From: GCA-2733415 sp965178635
GTDB lineage: Bacteria > Bacteroidota > Bacteroidia > Flavobacteriales > Flavobacteriaceae
Assembly (NCBI GenBank): GCA_965178635.1
Contig: CBCXVT010000003.1
Location: 124,001-188,000 of the forward strand
DNA: 64,000 nt
Reading direction: 5' to 3'
The notes beneath the pieces are model-generated. The model was not told the DNA's origin, searched no databases, and was given only the letters and a program-made list of their open reading frames with translations. Within the stretch, counting starts at the first letter, position 1. Each line of letters begins with the position of its first letter. Below, in pieces: positions 25,370 to 33,681 of the stretch. Made by a program: the position numbers and the translations under genes.

Positions 25370-26323
25370 TTAATTGATATCTTTTACCAATAACCACGCA
25401 TGAGAATTGTGTGATTTTTTAATTGATTTTAATGTCGATAATGCTTCTGTTCTTGAAGCAACACTTGCATAAACAACTTGGTGCAATCCGTATTTGTTTT
25501 GTCCGATTTTTCTTGGTGAAAATCCTTGCTCTTTTAATTGCTCAATTTTCTTATCTGCATTCTCTTCAAAACGAAAAGCCCCAGCAATAATATGGTAGTT
25601 TCCAAACACTTCTTTTTCCACAGCTACATTAAAAGTAACTTCAGGAACTTCTATTGGTGCAATATCAAAAAACGACGCTTTTTGATACGCTGATTTTTCA
25701 ATTTCTAAAGTTTCTAACTCGTTATGAGCAATAACTTCATTCATCTGATTGGTATATACTTGTCGTCCTAAAACTCCAGATAAGCCAAGTGCGACAACAG
25801 CTATAGCAGCATATTTTAAATACGATCGTTTTTGTCTTGTTTCAGGAATAAATGCAATTGGTGCTTTATCTTCTAAAACTGCAACTTCTTCTTTGTACAC
25901 CTCTCTTAAAACAGGTGCTTTCTGCATGTTATCTAAACCAAATGCACTTGTTAAATAGTTGACATTTTCTAAAGGAGAGAATTGTAATTTTCCTTCATAA
26001 TTCAATGAAATATCACCAACTTTTGGAAGTAATACTGCTTCTCCAGCAATCAGTTTTCCTTTAATTTGTGACACATAAGCGCTAATTTTATCAAGAGCTT
26101 CTGTATAACTGACATCTTCAGATATAACAATATGATTTGCCAATAAGCCATCATTTTGTTTCAACTGTTCATTAAAAGACACCAATTTCCTAGGTGGCAA
26201 AAACACATTAGTAGCAGGATTAACTGTAGCAGCATGTTGTTGTGTTAAAAACGCCCCGAATTCAGGAACAATTACACATTCATATCTGTACAATAAATCG
26301 CTAATATAGTTTGCTAATGCCAT
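25370..26323 (-). CDS. HU-CCDC81/SPOR domain protein
   Basis: The 317-residue protein has N-terminal HU-CCDC81-type domains (ISDLLYRYECVIVPEFGAFL, FNEQLKQNDGLLANHIV), one transmembrane segment at about 170-187 (KYAAIAVVALGLSGVLGRQV), and a C-terminal SPOR domain (YHIIAGAFRFEENADKKIEQ, VVYASVASRTEALSTLKSIK). SPOR domains bind denuded septal peptidoglycan; the HU-like part stays in the cytosol. In Bacteroidota this layout is thought to link division site and chromosome or cytoplasmic factors. Monocistronic; diverges from dprA. Confidence 0.92.
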   Translation of the reverse strand: MALANYISDLLYRYECVIVPEFGAFLTQQHAATVNPATNVFLPPRKLVSFNEQLKQNDGLLANHIVISEDVSYTEALDKISAYVSQIKGKLIAGEAVLLPKVGDISLNYEGKLQFSPLENVNYLTSAFGLDNMQKAPVLREVYKEEVAVLEDKAPIAFIPETRQKRSYLKYAAIAVVALGLSGVLGRQVYTNQMNEVIAHNELETLEIEKSAYQKASFFDIAPIEVPEVTFNVAVEKEVFGNYHIIAGAFRFEENADKKIEQLKEQGFSPRKIGQNKYGLHQVVYASVASRTEALSTLKSIKKSHNSHAWLLVKDIN

Positions 26324-26445
26324 GGAGAAATTGATTAATTACTAAAACAAATTTACATTTTTTTAAAACAGACAGCATATCGTTATACAATAGTTATTAA
26401 CAATCAGATTTTTTGGTTAACTTTAAGTTGACTATCAACTGTTTA

Positions 26446-27549
26446 ATGAACGATACAAATTTACTATACACATTGGCATTGCAAAAAGCGTTAAATATCG
26501 GTGATATTACTGCTAAAAAACTCATTCAACATTGTGGTTCTCCTGAAGATATTTTTAAAGAAAAAGATAATTTACTTCAAAAAATTAATGGTATTGGAAG
26601 TTACATCTGTAAATCTTTAAAAGATAAAAAACTTCTTATTGACGCTGAAAAGGAGTTAAAATATATACAAAATAACGCCATAAAACATTGGTATTATCAA
26701 GATGAAAATTACCCGAAACGTTTGAAACATTGCATTGACGGACCAATTCTATTATTTCATATTGGTAAAATTAATTTAGAACAACAACATATTATTAGTA
26801 TTGTTGGCACTCGAAACATTACTAATCATGGCAAACGAATCTGTGAAGACATTATTGAAGAACTTAGTGTTTTAAATCCGATTATCGTTTCTGGATTCGC
26901 ATATGGCACAGATATTACCGCACATAAAGCGGCTATAAAAAATAACTTACAGACCATTGGGTGCTTAGCGCATGGCATGAATCAAATTTATCCGAAAGTG
27001 CATAAAAAGTATATGCGTGATGTTGAAGCTAATGGCGGATTCGTCACTGAGTTTTGGAGTAGTTCCAATCCTGACAGGGAAAATTTCATTAAACGAAATA
27101 GAGTAATTGCTGGATTATCTGAAGCGACTTTGGTGATTGAAAGTGCTGAAAAAGGCGGCAGTTTAGTCACTGCTGATATTGCCAATTCTTACAACCGAGA
27201 TGTGTTTGCGTTACCAGGGAGAGCAGATGACAAATTTAGTATTGGCACAAATAACCTTATAAAGCTTCAGAGAGCCCAATTAGTAACTTCTGCCGCAGAT
27301 ATTGCTTATATGCTTAATTGGGATGTAAAACAGTCTAAAAAACCGATTCAACCGCAATTGTTTGTAGATTTAAACCCTTCAGAAGAAAAAATTGTCGCTT
27401 ATCTTAAAGGAAAAGATAAAGTTGGTTTAGATGTTATTGCAAGAAACTGTGATTTGCCTATTTACCAAACATCTTCGACCTTACTTAATTTAGAATTAAA
27501 AGGATTAACAAGACCACATCCTGGTAAACAATTTGAATTGATTGCATAA
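26446..27549 (+). CDS. dprA: DNA processing protein DprA
   Basis: About 367 residues from ATG 26446 (MNDTNLLYTLALQKALNIGD); a TTG-started frame reaches 26413 but adds an unlikely leader. An N-terminal SAM/HhH-like part is followed by the DprA Rossmann fold: GTRNITNHGKRICE, IIVSGFAYGTDITAHKAAI, FIKRNRVIAGLSEATLVIES and GGSLVTADIANSYNRDVFAL. A C-terminal winged-helix domain ends the protein. DprA loads RecA onto incoming single-stranded DNA in natural transformation. A strong terminator follows directly. Confidence 0.96.
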   Translation: MNDTNLLYTLALQKALNIGDITAKKLIQHCGSPEDIFKEKDNLLQKINGIGSYICKSLKDKKLLIDAEKELKYIQNNAIKHWYYQDENYPKRLKHCIDGPILLFHIGKINLEQQHIISIVGTRNITNHGKRICEDIIEELSVLNPIIVSGFAYGTDITAHKAAIKNNLQTIGCLAHGMNQIYPKVHKKYMRDVEANGGFVTEFWSSSNPDRENFIKRNRVIAGLSEATLVIESAEKGGSLVTADIANSYNRDVFALPGRADDKFSIGTNNLIKLQRAQLVTSAADIAYMLNWDVKQSKKPIQPQLFVDLNPSEEKIVAYLKGKDKVGLDVIARNCDLPIYQTSSTLLNLELKGLTRPHPGKQFELIA

Positions 27550-27579
27550 AAAAACCTCCTTCATTTGAAGGAGGTTTTT
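27550..27579 (+). terminator. Bidirectional terminator between dprA and the DUF5689 gene
   Basis: AAAAACCTCCTTCA and GAAGGAGGTTTTT pair around a TTT loop, with A/T-runs on both sides. It starts at the dprA stop and lies 26 bases from the convergent DUF5689 stop. Confidence 0.92.
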
Positions 27580-27605
27580 AATAACTTAATATTATTAATA
27601 CAATC

Positions 27606-29018
27606 TTAGTTATCTAAGATTACATATAAATCATCTATTTGGTATGCACCATCCAAATCTGAATCAGTACCAGAACCTGTGTATTTAAAGGCTACATTGA
27701 TATTTCCTGAATAAGAAGATAAATCAATTAAACCAGAATCAATAAATTGGTACCATGATGTACTCGTATCTGGTAAATCAACTGATATTGGATTCCAAGT
27801 AGCAGCTAAAACATCTGTTCCATTATAATCTGTAGATATAAATACTTCTAAAGTATTAGCAGCAGAATCTAAATGGTGCTGAGCTGTTCTAAAAAATAAT
27901 TTTTCTCCAGTATTTGCGTCCATATCAATTGAAGGTGTTACTAACCAAGCAATATTTGAAGCATCTCCCGAATTATAAGCACTTAATTCAGTATATGCAG
28001 TACTTTGATATGTTTCTTCTCTCCAAACTCTAGATCCAGCTTCAGAAAAATTTGTCCATCCTACAAAATCTAAATCTGTTCCATCAACTGCTGATGAAAA
28101 GTCTTCAGAAAAGATAGATGTATAATCCGCTGGATTAAAAGGATCACATCTTTCGCTATTAAAATCTAAATCATGAGTATCTCTAATATATAATTGCTCA
28201 GTAGAGTTATACCTACTCAATACAGCAGTTAATGTACCAGCTCCATTCATTGGCATTGGTACAGCTCTGAAATCTGCAAAACCACTGTTACGGATAATAA
28301 TTTCTTCATCATCATCACAACTCATTAAAGTTCTATTTACACTATAAGTGTTATCTGTGTTTGCGTAAGTAGCTCCTAAATCTGCAAATGGTACTTGCAT
28401 ATTTGGTAATGAAACTAAAATTCCGTCAGGTACACTTCCACTATTAATTGCAGCAGCAGTAGTTTCTGTTGGTACAATAGTACTTACTTCTGTAGAACGT
28501 AATACGTAGTTTGGCACTTGCAATTCAGGAATTCTTTCTAAAGATGTTCCATCTAAAGTTCCTAAAGAGTATACTCCGTTTACTTGGTCAAATCCTAATC
28601 CGTTTAATTTCACATATACTTTTCTACCTACTTCATAGTTGAAGTAAGTATCATACATATCAACATCAATTTTAAAACCAATAGTTGGGTTTTCAATAGC
28701 ATCTTGAATATAAATTGACTTGTAAAAGTTTCCTGTTCTATCATTAGATATAACATAACCAACTAAGTAACTGTACTCCATTACACTTGGGTCTGGTCCG
28801 TTTGTTGGATCTGGAACTTGTGTGTTTAAATCTACTAAATTATAATAGTTATCAGAATACATTGTCATTAATGACGCAAAAGAATATTCATGACCATTGT
28901 CAGCAATTGTTGGTTCAGTTTGTATAACTGTTGGCACAGAATAATCATCATCTTGTACACATGCAGTAAATGTTCCTAAGAACAAGAAAAGAGCTGCTAT
29001 TTTAAATATATTTTTCAT
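27606..29018 (-). CDS. DUF5689 / choice-of-anchor J lipoprotein
   Basis: The 470-residue lipoprotein (FLGTFTACVQDDD, Cys20) has an N-terminal DUF5689-type region (about 45-300; VGYVISNDRTGNFYKSIYIQ, VGRKVYVKLNGLGFDQVNGV) which looks like an OB-fold, and a C-terminal choice-of-anchor J region (FSEAGSRVWREETYQSTAYT, DGAYQIDDLYV). It lies 71 bases after the TonB receptor gene and is probably its cell-surface partner. OB-folds often bind nucleic acid, which fits the divergent EEP nuclease, but the ligand is inferred. Confidence 0.82.
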   Translation of the reverse strand: MKNIFKIAALFLFLGTFTACVQDDDYSVPTVIQTEPTIADNGHEYSFASLMTMYSDNYYNLVDLNTQVPDPTNGPDPSVMEYSYLVGYVISNDRTGNFYKSIYIQDAIENPTIGFKIDVDMYDTYFNYEVGRKVYVKLNGLGFDQVNGVYSLGTLDGTSLERIPELQVPNYVLRSTEVSTIVPTETTAAAINSGSVPDGILVSLPNMQVPFADLGATYANTDNTYSVNRTLMSCDDDEEIIIRNSGFADFRAVPMPMNGAGTLTAVLSRYNSTEQLYIRDTHDLDFNSERCDPFNPADYTSIFSEDFSSAVDGTDLDFVGWTNFSEAGSRVWREETYQSTAYTELSAYNSGDASNIAWLVTPSIDMDANTGEKLFFRTAQHHLDSAANTLEVFISTDYNGTDVLAATWNPISVDLPDTSTSWYQFIDSGLIDLSSYSGNINVAFKYTGSGTDSDLDGAYQIDDLYVILDN

Positions 29019-29089
29019 TGTAAGTGTGTTTTTATAGTGTTAATATAAGGAGACGTAACTAATACGTCGTTATTTATTATGTTAAATTA

Positions 29090-31837
29090 CTAAAATCTTA
29101 AGTATAAATTTAGGTAGTAAGTAGTACCTCTACCAAACCAGTATTTAGGACCAAAGTGCCTTTGTGGTCTTTCATTGTCTTCTAATAAGGTTGTGTAATT
29201 AGCACTTCTTGATTGCTCATAACCACCTGTTTTATAAGTTTCATTAAACACATTGTTGATAGATGCGAATAACCCGATGTATTTTTGGTCAATTTTCCAA
29301 GACTTACCTCCTACAAGGTTTACTAACATATAGTCATCAAACTTTTCTTGCTTTAACAATTCTCTAGCTTTATCTTCGTCATAATTAGGTAACTGGATTC
29401 CATCACCATCTAACGCAAAACCTGGAGTTCTGGTAATTGCAGCAACATCTAAGTAGGCATTAGAAAAGAAGTTTGCTGTTGCACCAAACCACCAGAATTT
29501 AGGGTCTCTATATTCAAAACCTACACTTCCTGCACGTTGAGGTCCTCCAGCTACTTTGTAATTTTTCAATGACGCAGTTGTTGGTTCAAATTCAATAGCA
29601 CCACCATCATTCCCAAGACCAGATAAGACAACTCCTGGGTTACTTGTGTACACAGCTTCTCCTAAAGATAACGCACCTTTTACTTTTATAGTTGGTGTAA
29701 CTTGTGCTTCTGCACCAAATTCAATACCCATACTACGTTTATCAACACCATTTAAAGCTTCTTGTACAAAAGACTGAGTCTCATTTGTATTAGAAAAACC
29801 ATCACCGTAATAAAATGACACTTCAGTAGCATCTTCAATTTGAGAGTAATACCCTGTTAAACGTGTTTTCAAAATTGGAGAACGGAAAATATAACTAGCA
29901 TCTACAGATGTTGTTTTTACTTCTGTTAAATTATCCACAACCCTATGGTTTTCTCTTGAATTCTGAAAACTATTACGTAATGTTGGTGCATCTTGTATGT
30001 ATGCTCCGTTAAAGTCTAATAAGTGTTTTCCAGAAATTTTATATGTAAGCCCTGCTTTACCACCTAATTTATCAAATTCTAACTCTTCACCTTTTCCTAA
30101 AGAATTGTCCTCAAAATTTCCATTTTGATATAAACCTTCTCTTTGGTGAGTTGTTTTACCGTATTGTCCGCCTAAATAAAAATCAACTTTATTGTACTTA
30201 AATTGTGCTTGAGCAAACGCATCATAGCTTGTAGATAAGAAATTGTAATTATACTTAAAGGTATCTCCTTCTGTTACAATTCTATCTGGGTTAAGTACAT
30301 TACTCTGTGTAAACAAGAAATTATCCTGATCTCTATACCCTGTACCTCCTAATAGGTCTAATACTTTAGCATAATTATGAGATTCTAATGTCGTATAATT
30401 TACAGCAGCATCTAAGTTGATGTTTTCTGTTAACTCAGTATTTAAAATTGAATTGAATGACCATTGCTTGTCATCATTTCTATCTTCATATAATACAAAA
30501 GCATCTGTAAAACCTTGATTATTTGCACTTTGATTTCCAAAGTATAAAGACCCCCAGTCAATTTGACCATCATTTAAAAACTCTTGTAACCTATCATAAG
30601 CTTCTGCCTCATCATTAAACTGAGGATCATTACTTAAATAGTAACTTGGTAATTTTCTATAATATGTAGGATCTGGATTGTTCCCGTTAAAATCAATACG
30701 ACTGTTAGAAATATGTCCAAATTGGTATGCAACATTAGTATTTAATGTTGTTTTGTCAGAAATTGTCCAATAGTGGTTTAACATTAAAATTGGCTCTTCA
30801 ATTTCTTTGATACGAGAATTTCTTTTCTCACCATCATGTTCTCCCCAGTATGAGTTATAAGTGTTACTCTTTAAGTCAAAAACTTCTTGAGTCATCCCTG
30901 CAGATTTACCTCTTCTATTTGGCGTGTAAATTGACGTGAAGTTAATACTGTGCTTGTCATTAATTTTCTTTTCAATAGATGCGAACATTGAATTAGCATC
31001 ATATACAGTACCGTCAACAAAACCTTCTTCTGCCCATCTTCTACCAGCTGAGATAGCTAATGACCATCCGTTATCCATCATTCCAGTAGCATGAGTTGCC
31101 ATAACTCTGTTTGTATAACTTCTGTTTGAAGAGGCGTAAGAAATACGCGTTCCTTTTCTGTATTGAGATGCTCTCATGTTCACGTTAGTTGTTCCACCAA
31201 CACTACCAAAAGCATACTCATTAGCTTTAGAACCCATAATGAATTCTTGGTTACGCATCACATCATTAATACCTCCCCAATTACTCCATTGTGGTCTTCC
31301 GTTAAAAGCTTTATTCATTTTAATACCATTTAATAACATAGTACCGTTCTCTGAATCTAAACCTCTTACTCTAAAAAATGTTCCACTAAAATCAAAAGCT
31401 GCTGCTCTTGCGAATACATCTTTAGAAGATTGTAAAATTCCAGACGTGTTAGAAGCAACACTTTCGTCAGAATCTAATTCATCTTCTGATAATGAAATTG
31501 TAAAATCATCTGATTCACCTAAATCATGATTTAGAATGATAGTTGAAAGGTCAACTGTTTTACCAGCTTCAATAATAATAGTAAACGTTTTAGCAAAATA
31601 ACCTTCTTTAGAAACCGTTAAGGCTTGTTCTCCTAAAGGTAAGTCATTGTTAAAGCTAAAATTCCCTAACTCATCTGTTGATTGAGAAAGAGAAACACCT
31701 TTGATTGCTACAGCTACACCAGCAACTGGTTTGGTAGAATCGGCATCGATTACTTGACCTTTAACGACCGTTTCCTGTGCATGCATAAAAAGCACACTTG
31801 TGACAGTCAATAATAATGTCAAAATTGTTTTTTTCAT
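29090..31837 (-). CDS. SusC/CirA-like TonB-dependent receptor with CarboxypepD_reg-like domain
   Basis: About 915 residues from ATG 31837, chosen because it begins a signal peptide (MKKTILTLLLTVTSVLFMHA); a frame opens earlier at 31897 but overlaps the promoter. Order: signal, carboxypeptidase-regulatory-like domain (VVKGQVIDADSTKPVAGVAV), plug (FFRVRGLDSENGTMLLNGIK, GSVGGTTNVNMRASQY), 22-strand barrel, and C-terminal NLYLRF. It imports a substrate across the outer membrane. The partner lipoprotein and the divergent nuclease suggest nucleic-acid products or phosphate-containing ligands; this is not readable from the barrel. Promoter and PHO-like boxes lie upstream. Confidence 0.93.
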   Translation of the reverse strand: MKKTILTLLLTVTSVLFMHAQETVVKGQVIDADSTKPVAGVAVAIKGVSLSQSTDELGNFSFNNDLPLGEQALTVSKEGYFAKTFTIIIEAGKTVDLSTIILNHDLGESDDFTISLSEDELDSDESVASNTSGILQSSKDVFARAAAFDFSGTFFRVRGLDSENGTMLLNGIKMNKAFNGRPQWSNWGGINDVMRNQEFIMGSKANEYAFGSVGGTTNVNMRASQYRKGTRISYASSNRSYTNRVMATHATGMMDNGWSLAISAGRRWAEEGFVDGTVYDANSMFASIEKKINDKHSINFTSIYTPNRRGKSAGMTQEVFDLKSNTYNSYWGEHDGEKRNSRIKEIEEPILMLNHYWTISDKTTLNTNVAYQFGHISNSRIDFNGNNPDPTYYRKLPSYYLSNDPQFNDEAEAYDRLQEFLNDGQIDWGSLYFGNQSANNQGFTDAFVLYEDRNDDKQWSFNSILNTELTENINLDAAVNYTTLESHNYAKVLDLLGGTGYRDQDNFLFTQSNVLNPDRIVTEGDTFKYNYNFLSTSYDAFAQAQFKYNKVDFYLGGQYGKTTHQREGLYQNGNFEDNSLGKGEELEFDKLGGKAGLTYKISGKHLLDFNGAYIQDAPTLRNSFQNSRENHRVVDNLTEVKTTSVDASYIFRSPILKTRLTGYYSQIEDATEVSFYYGDGFSNTNETQSFVQEALNGVDKRSMGIEFGAEAQVTPTIKVKGALSLGEAVYTSNPGVVLSGLGNDGGAIEFEPTTASLKNYKVAGGPQRAGSVGFEYRDPKFWWFGATANFFSNAYLDVAAITRTPGFALDGDGIQLPNYDEDKARELLKQEKFDDYMLVNLVGGKSWKIDQKYIGLFASINNVFNETYKTGGYEQSRSANYTTLLEDNERPQRHFGPKYWFGRGTTYYLNLYLRF

Positions 31838-31894
31838 AAGTAATTTACTGATTAATAAATTGTTTTTAAACCCACTGAGGTTTTTTTCAGTGCG

Positions 31895-31902
31895 CAAATG
31901 TA
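31895..31902 (-). promoter_or_regulatory. -7 element of the TonB receptor/DUF5689 operon
   Basis: TACATTTG followed by GCGC on the minus strand, 57 bases before the preferred start at 31837. It overlaps the longer frame and supports the shorter start. Confidence 0.55.
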
Positions 31903-31937
31903 CACATTTTAGAATAAAAATTACTTCAGTACCAATG

Positions 31938-32042
31938 ATTTGATGTGAATTTTACAATAAGTTTACATTACTAAAGGTATTAAATTAAATAATTAACTAC
32001 TTTTGGCTCGTAATTTGAAGTGGATTTTACAATAACTTACTA
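31938..32042. repeat. Two direct repeats with PHO-box-like TTTACA-N5 units in a divergent promoter region
   Basis: A 23-base unit at 31938-31960 (starts ATTTGATGTG) recurs at 32013-32035 (starts ATTTGAAGTG) with two mismatches, 75 bases apart. The first runs into TTTACA-ATAAG-TTTACA (31951-31967), two hexamers spaced 11 bases; the second into TTTACA-ATAAC-TTACTA (32026-32042). An 11-base period of TT(A/T)ACA hexamers is the known form of PhoP/PhoB boxes. The first copy lies 30 bases before the nuclease -7 box. Regulatory role is inferred. Confidence 0.5.
31998..32005 (+). promoter_or_regulatory. -7 element of the EEP nuclease gene
   Basis: TACTTTTG matches TAnnTTTG; the repeat with TTTACA hexamers lies where an activator overlapping -33 would bind. 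The leader would be about 85 bases and would contain the second repeat. Confidence 0.5.
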
Positions 32043-32093
32043 CACCTGAGATAAATACATAAAATTGAAATCTGGTGTAAAAACTTTTATCTA

Positions 32094-33155
32094 ATGAAAT
32101 TAAGAAACCTTTTACTACTAATTCTAGTAGTTGGAATGAGTGCAAATACCTATGCACAAAACAAAAAACGTTACAAAATTAATACGGTTGCGTTTTACAA
32201 TTTAGAAAACCTTTTTGACACCATTAATGACCCAAAAAAGCAAGACGAGAAAAGTCCGATGATGGAAATGAGTGCTAGGGAACGTGGTCAGGTTTACCCA
32301 AAAAAAATAAAAAACATGGCGCGTGTTATTTCTGAACTTGGAGTTGACCCTAAATTTTCGAAAAACACCCCTGCAGTTATTGGAGTTTGTGAGGTTGAAA
32401 ACAAAGATGTTTTACATGATTTAATCAACGACCCACAATTACGTGATGATGATTATGATATCATTCACTTTGACTCTCCGGACAAAAGAAGTATTGATGT
32501 TGCTTTATTATATCAGAAAAAATTATTCAAGCCTACTAACTATAGTAGCCATGAATTGGTACTTTATAATTCTGATTCTGGGAAAAGAAAGTATACAAGA
32601 GATCAGTTATTAGTAAGTGGAAAATTAGACGGTGAACTAATGCATTTTATCGTTAATCACTGGCCATCAAGAAGTGGTGGTGAAGCACGAAGCAGACCAG
32701 GTCGTATTGCTGCTGCAAAGTTGACTAAAAAAATAGTTGACTCATTACAAACTGTTGATCCTTATGCTAAAGTTATTATTATGGGAGATTTAAATGATGA
32801 TCCTACAAATGAAAGCGTAAAGAACGTTTTAAATGCAAAAGCTGATAAAGAAGATGTGAAATTCAAAGGAATTTACAATCCGATGATGAATATGCATAAA
32901 AAAGGAATGTATACACTTGCATACAGAGATGCATTAAATATTTTTGATCAAATGATGTTTACTAAGCCATTTGTAGATAAAGATTTTTCATCATTTAAAA
33001 TATATAAAACTGGTATTTACAACCCAACTTATATGACTGCAAAAAAAGGGCGTTATAAAGGATATCCTAAGCGTAGTTTTGTTGGTGCTACTTGGACTGG
33101 TGGTTACTCAGATCACTTTCCTGTATACACATACTTAATAAAAGAAGCAAATTAA
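32094..33155 (+). CDS. Secreted endonuclease/exonuclease/phosphatase (EEP) family protein
   Basis: The 353-residue protein has a signal peptide (LLLILVVGMSANTYAQ) and the EEP catalytic blocks: TVAFYNLENLFDTIND, GVCEVENKDVL, FIVNHWPSRSGG, IIMGDLNDDP and the terminal YSDHFPVYTYL. It is predicted to be a metal-dependent phosphodiesterase working outside the cytoplasm, either a nuclease or a phospholipid/phosphodiester hydrolase. It is divergent from a TonB receptor/DUF5689 pair and ends at a strong bidirectional terminator. The context favours nucleic-acid breakdown for uptake (inference). Confidence 0.92.
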   Translation: MKLRNLLLLILVVGMSANTYAQNKKRYKINTVAFYNLENLFDTINDPKKQDEKSPMMEMSARERGQVYPKKIKNMARVISELGVDPKFSKNTPAVIGVCEVENKDVLHDLINDPQLRDDDYDIIHFDSPDKRSIDVALLYQKKLFKPTNYSSHELVLYNSDSGKRKYTRDQLLVSGKLDGELMHFIVNHWPSRSGGEARSRPGRIAAAKLTKKIVDSLQTVDPYAKVIIMGDLNDDPTNESVKNVLNAKADKEDVKFKGIYNPMMNMHKKGMYTLAYRDALNIFDQMMFTKPFVDKDFSSFKIYKTGIYNPTYMTAKKGRYKGYPKRSFVGATWTGGYSDHFPVYTYLIKEAN

Positions 33156-33169
33156 TTACTTCTTTTAGA

Positions 33170-33213
33170 AATCAAAAAAGGCTAGCATTTATAAATGCTA
33201 GCCTTTTTTGATT
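33170..33213 (+). terminator. Bidirectional terminator, perfect 44-base palindrome
   Basis: The sequence from AATCAAAAAAGGCTAGCATT is an exact inverted repeat around TTATAA-like centre with no mismatch over 22 base pairs and T-runs both ways. It lies between the convergent EEP and membrane-protein genes. Confidence 0.92.
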
Positions 33214-33229
33214 AAAATTATTTCTGTGA

Positions 33230-33658
33230 TTATGCTAGCCAAACTCCCCAAGGAATCATAGCTAACATCGCTATTAATGCTAAAGTATAAGTCACAGCTA
33301 AAAGCCTGAATTTACTCGCAGAAGTTCTTTTTGTTTTATGCTTAGAATATCCAATAGTTAATAACATTATTGCTATTACCATTAACAAAGGATGCTCTAC
33401 GTTTCTTAAACGTAATGCTGAGTTTTTCATGATTTCACCCATTTCAACATCTCCAAAATTATTGGCGATAACAAATAAAACAATCCCAATTAATAGCTGA
33501 ATATGCGTTACAATTAATGCGAATAAAGCCACTCTAAAATCTTTTGCTCCAAACTCTTTTTTTGTAATTACCCCTATAATTGAGTTAACTGTTGCTGCCA
33601 CCACAACTAATAATACTAAATATGCCCAATACGAGTGTAAAAATTTTACTGTTGCCAT
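33230..33658 (-). CDS. Four-helix membrane protein of unknown function
   Basis: The 142-residue protein has four hydrophobic segments (about 8-27, 42-63, 90-105, 118-140). His residues in KFLHSYW, VTHIQL and RNVEHPLLM near membrane ends could ligate haem or metal. Flavobacterial homologues have been given names such as cytochrome B or even ribosomal protein L27; I do not trust these names. It is 23 bases downstream of pgi and may be cotranscribed. No function can be assigned from sequence. Confidence 0.78.
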   Translation of the reverse strand: MATVKFLHSYWAYLVLLVVVAATVNSIIGVITKKEFGAKDFRVALFALIVTHIQLLIGIVLFVIANNFGDVEMGEIMKNSALRLRNVEHPLLMVIAIMLLTIGYSKHKTKRTSASKFRLLAVTYTLALIAMLAMIPWGVWLA

Positions 33659-33681
33659 AATTATTTCTTCTTTTAATTTAT

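Noticed and set aside
33230..33658. Ribosomal protein L27 or cytochrome B identity for the four-helix protein
   Set aside because: L27 is a small basic soluble protein; the sequence here is a membrane protein and shows no clear cytochrome motif.
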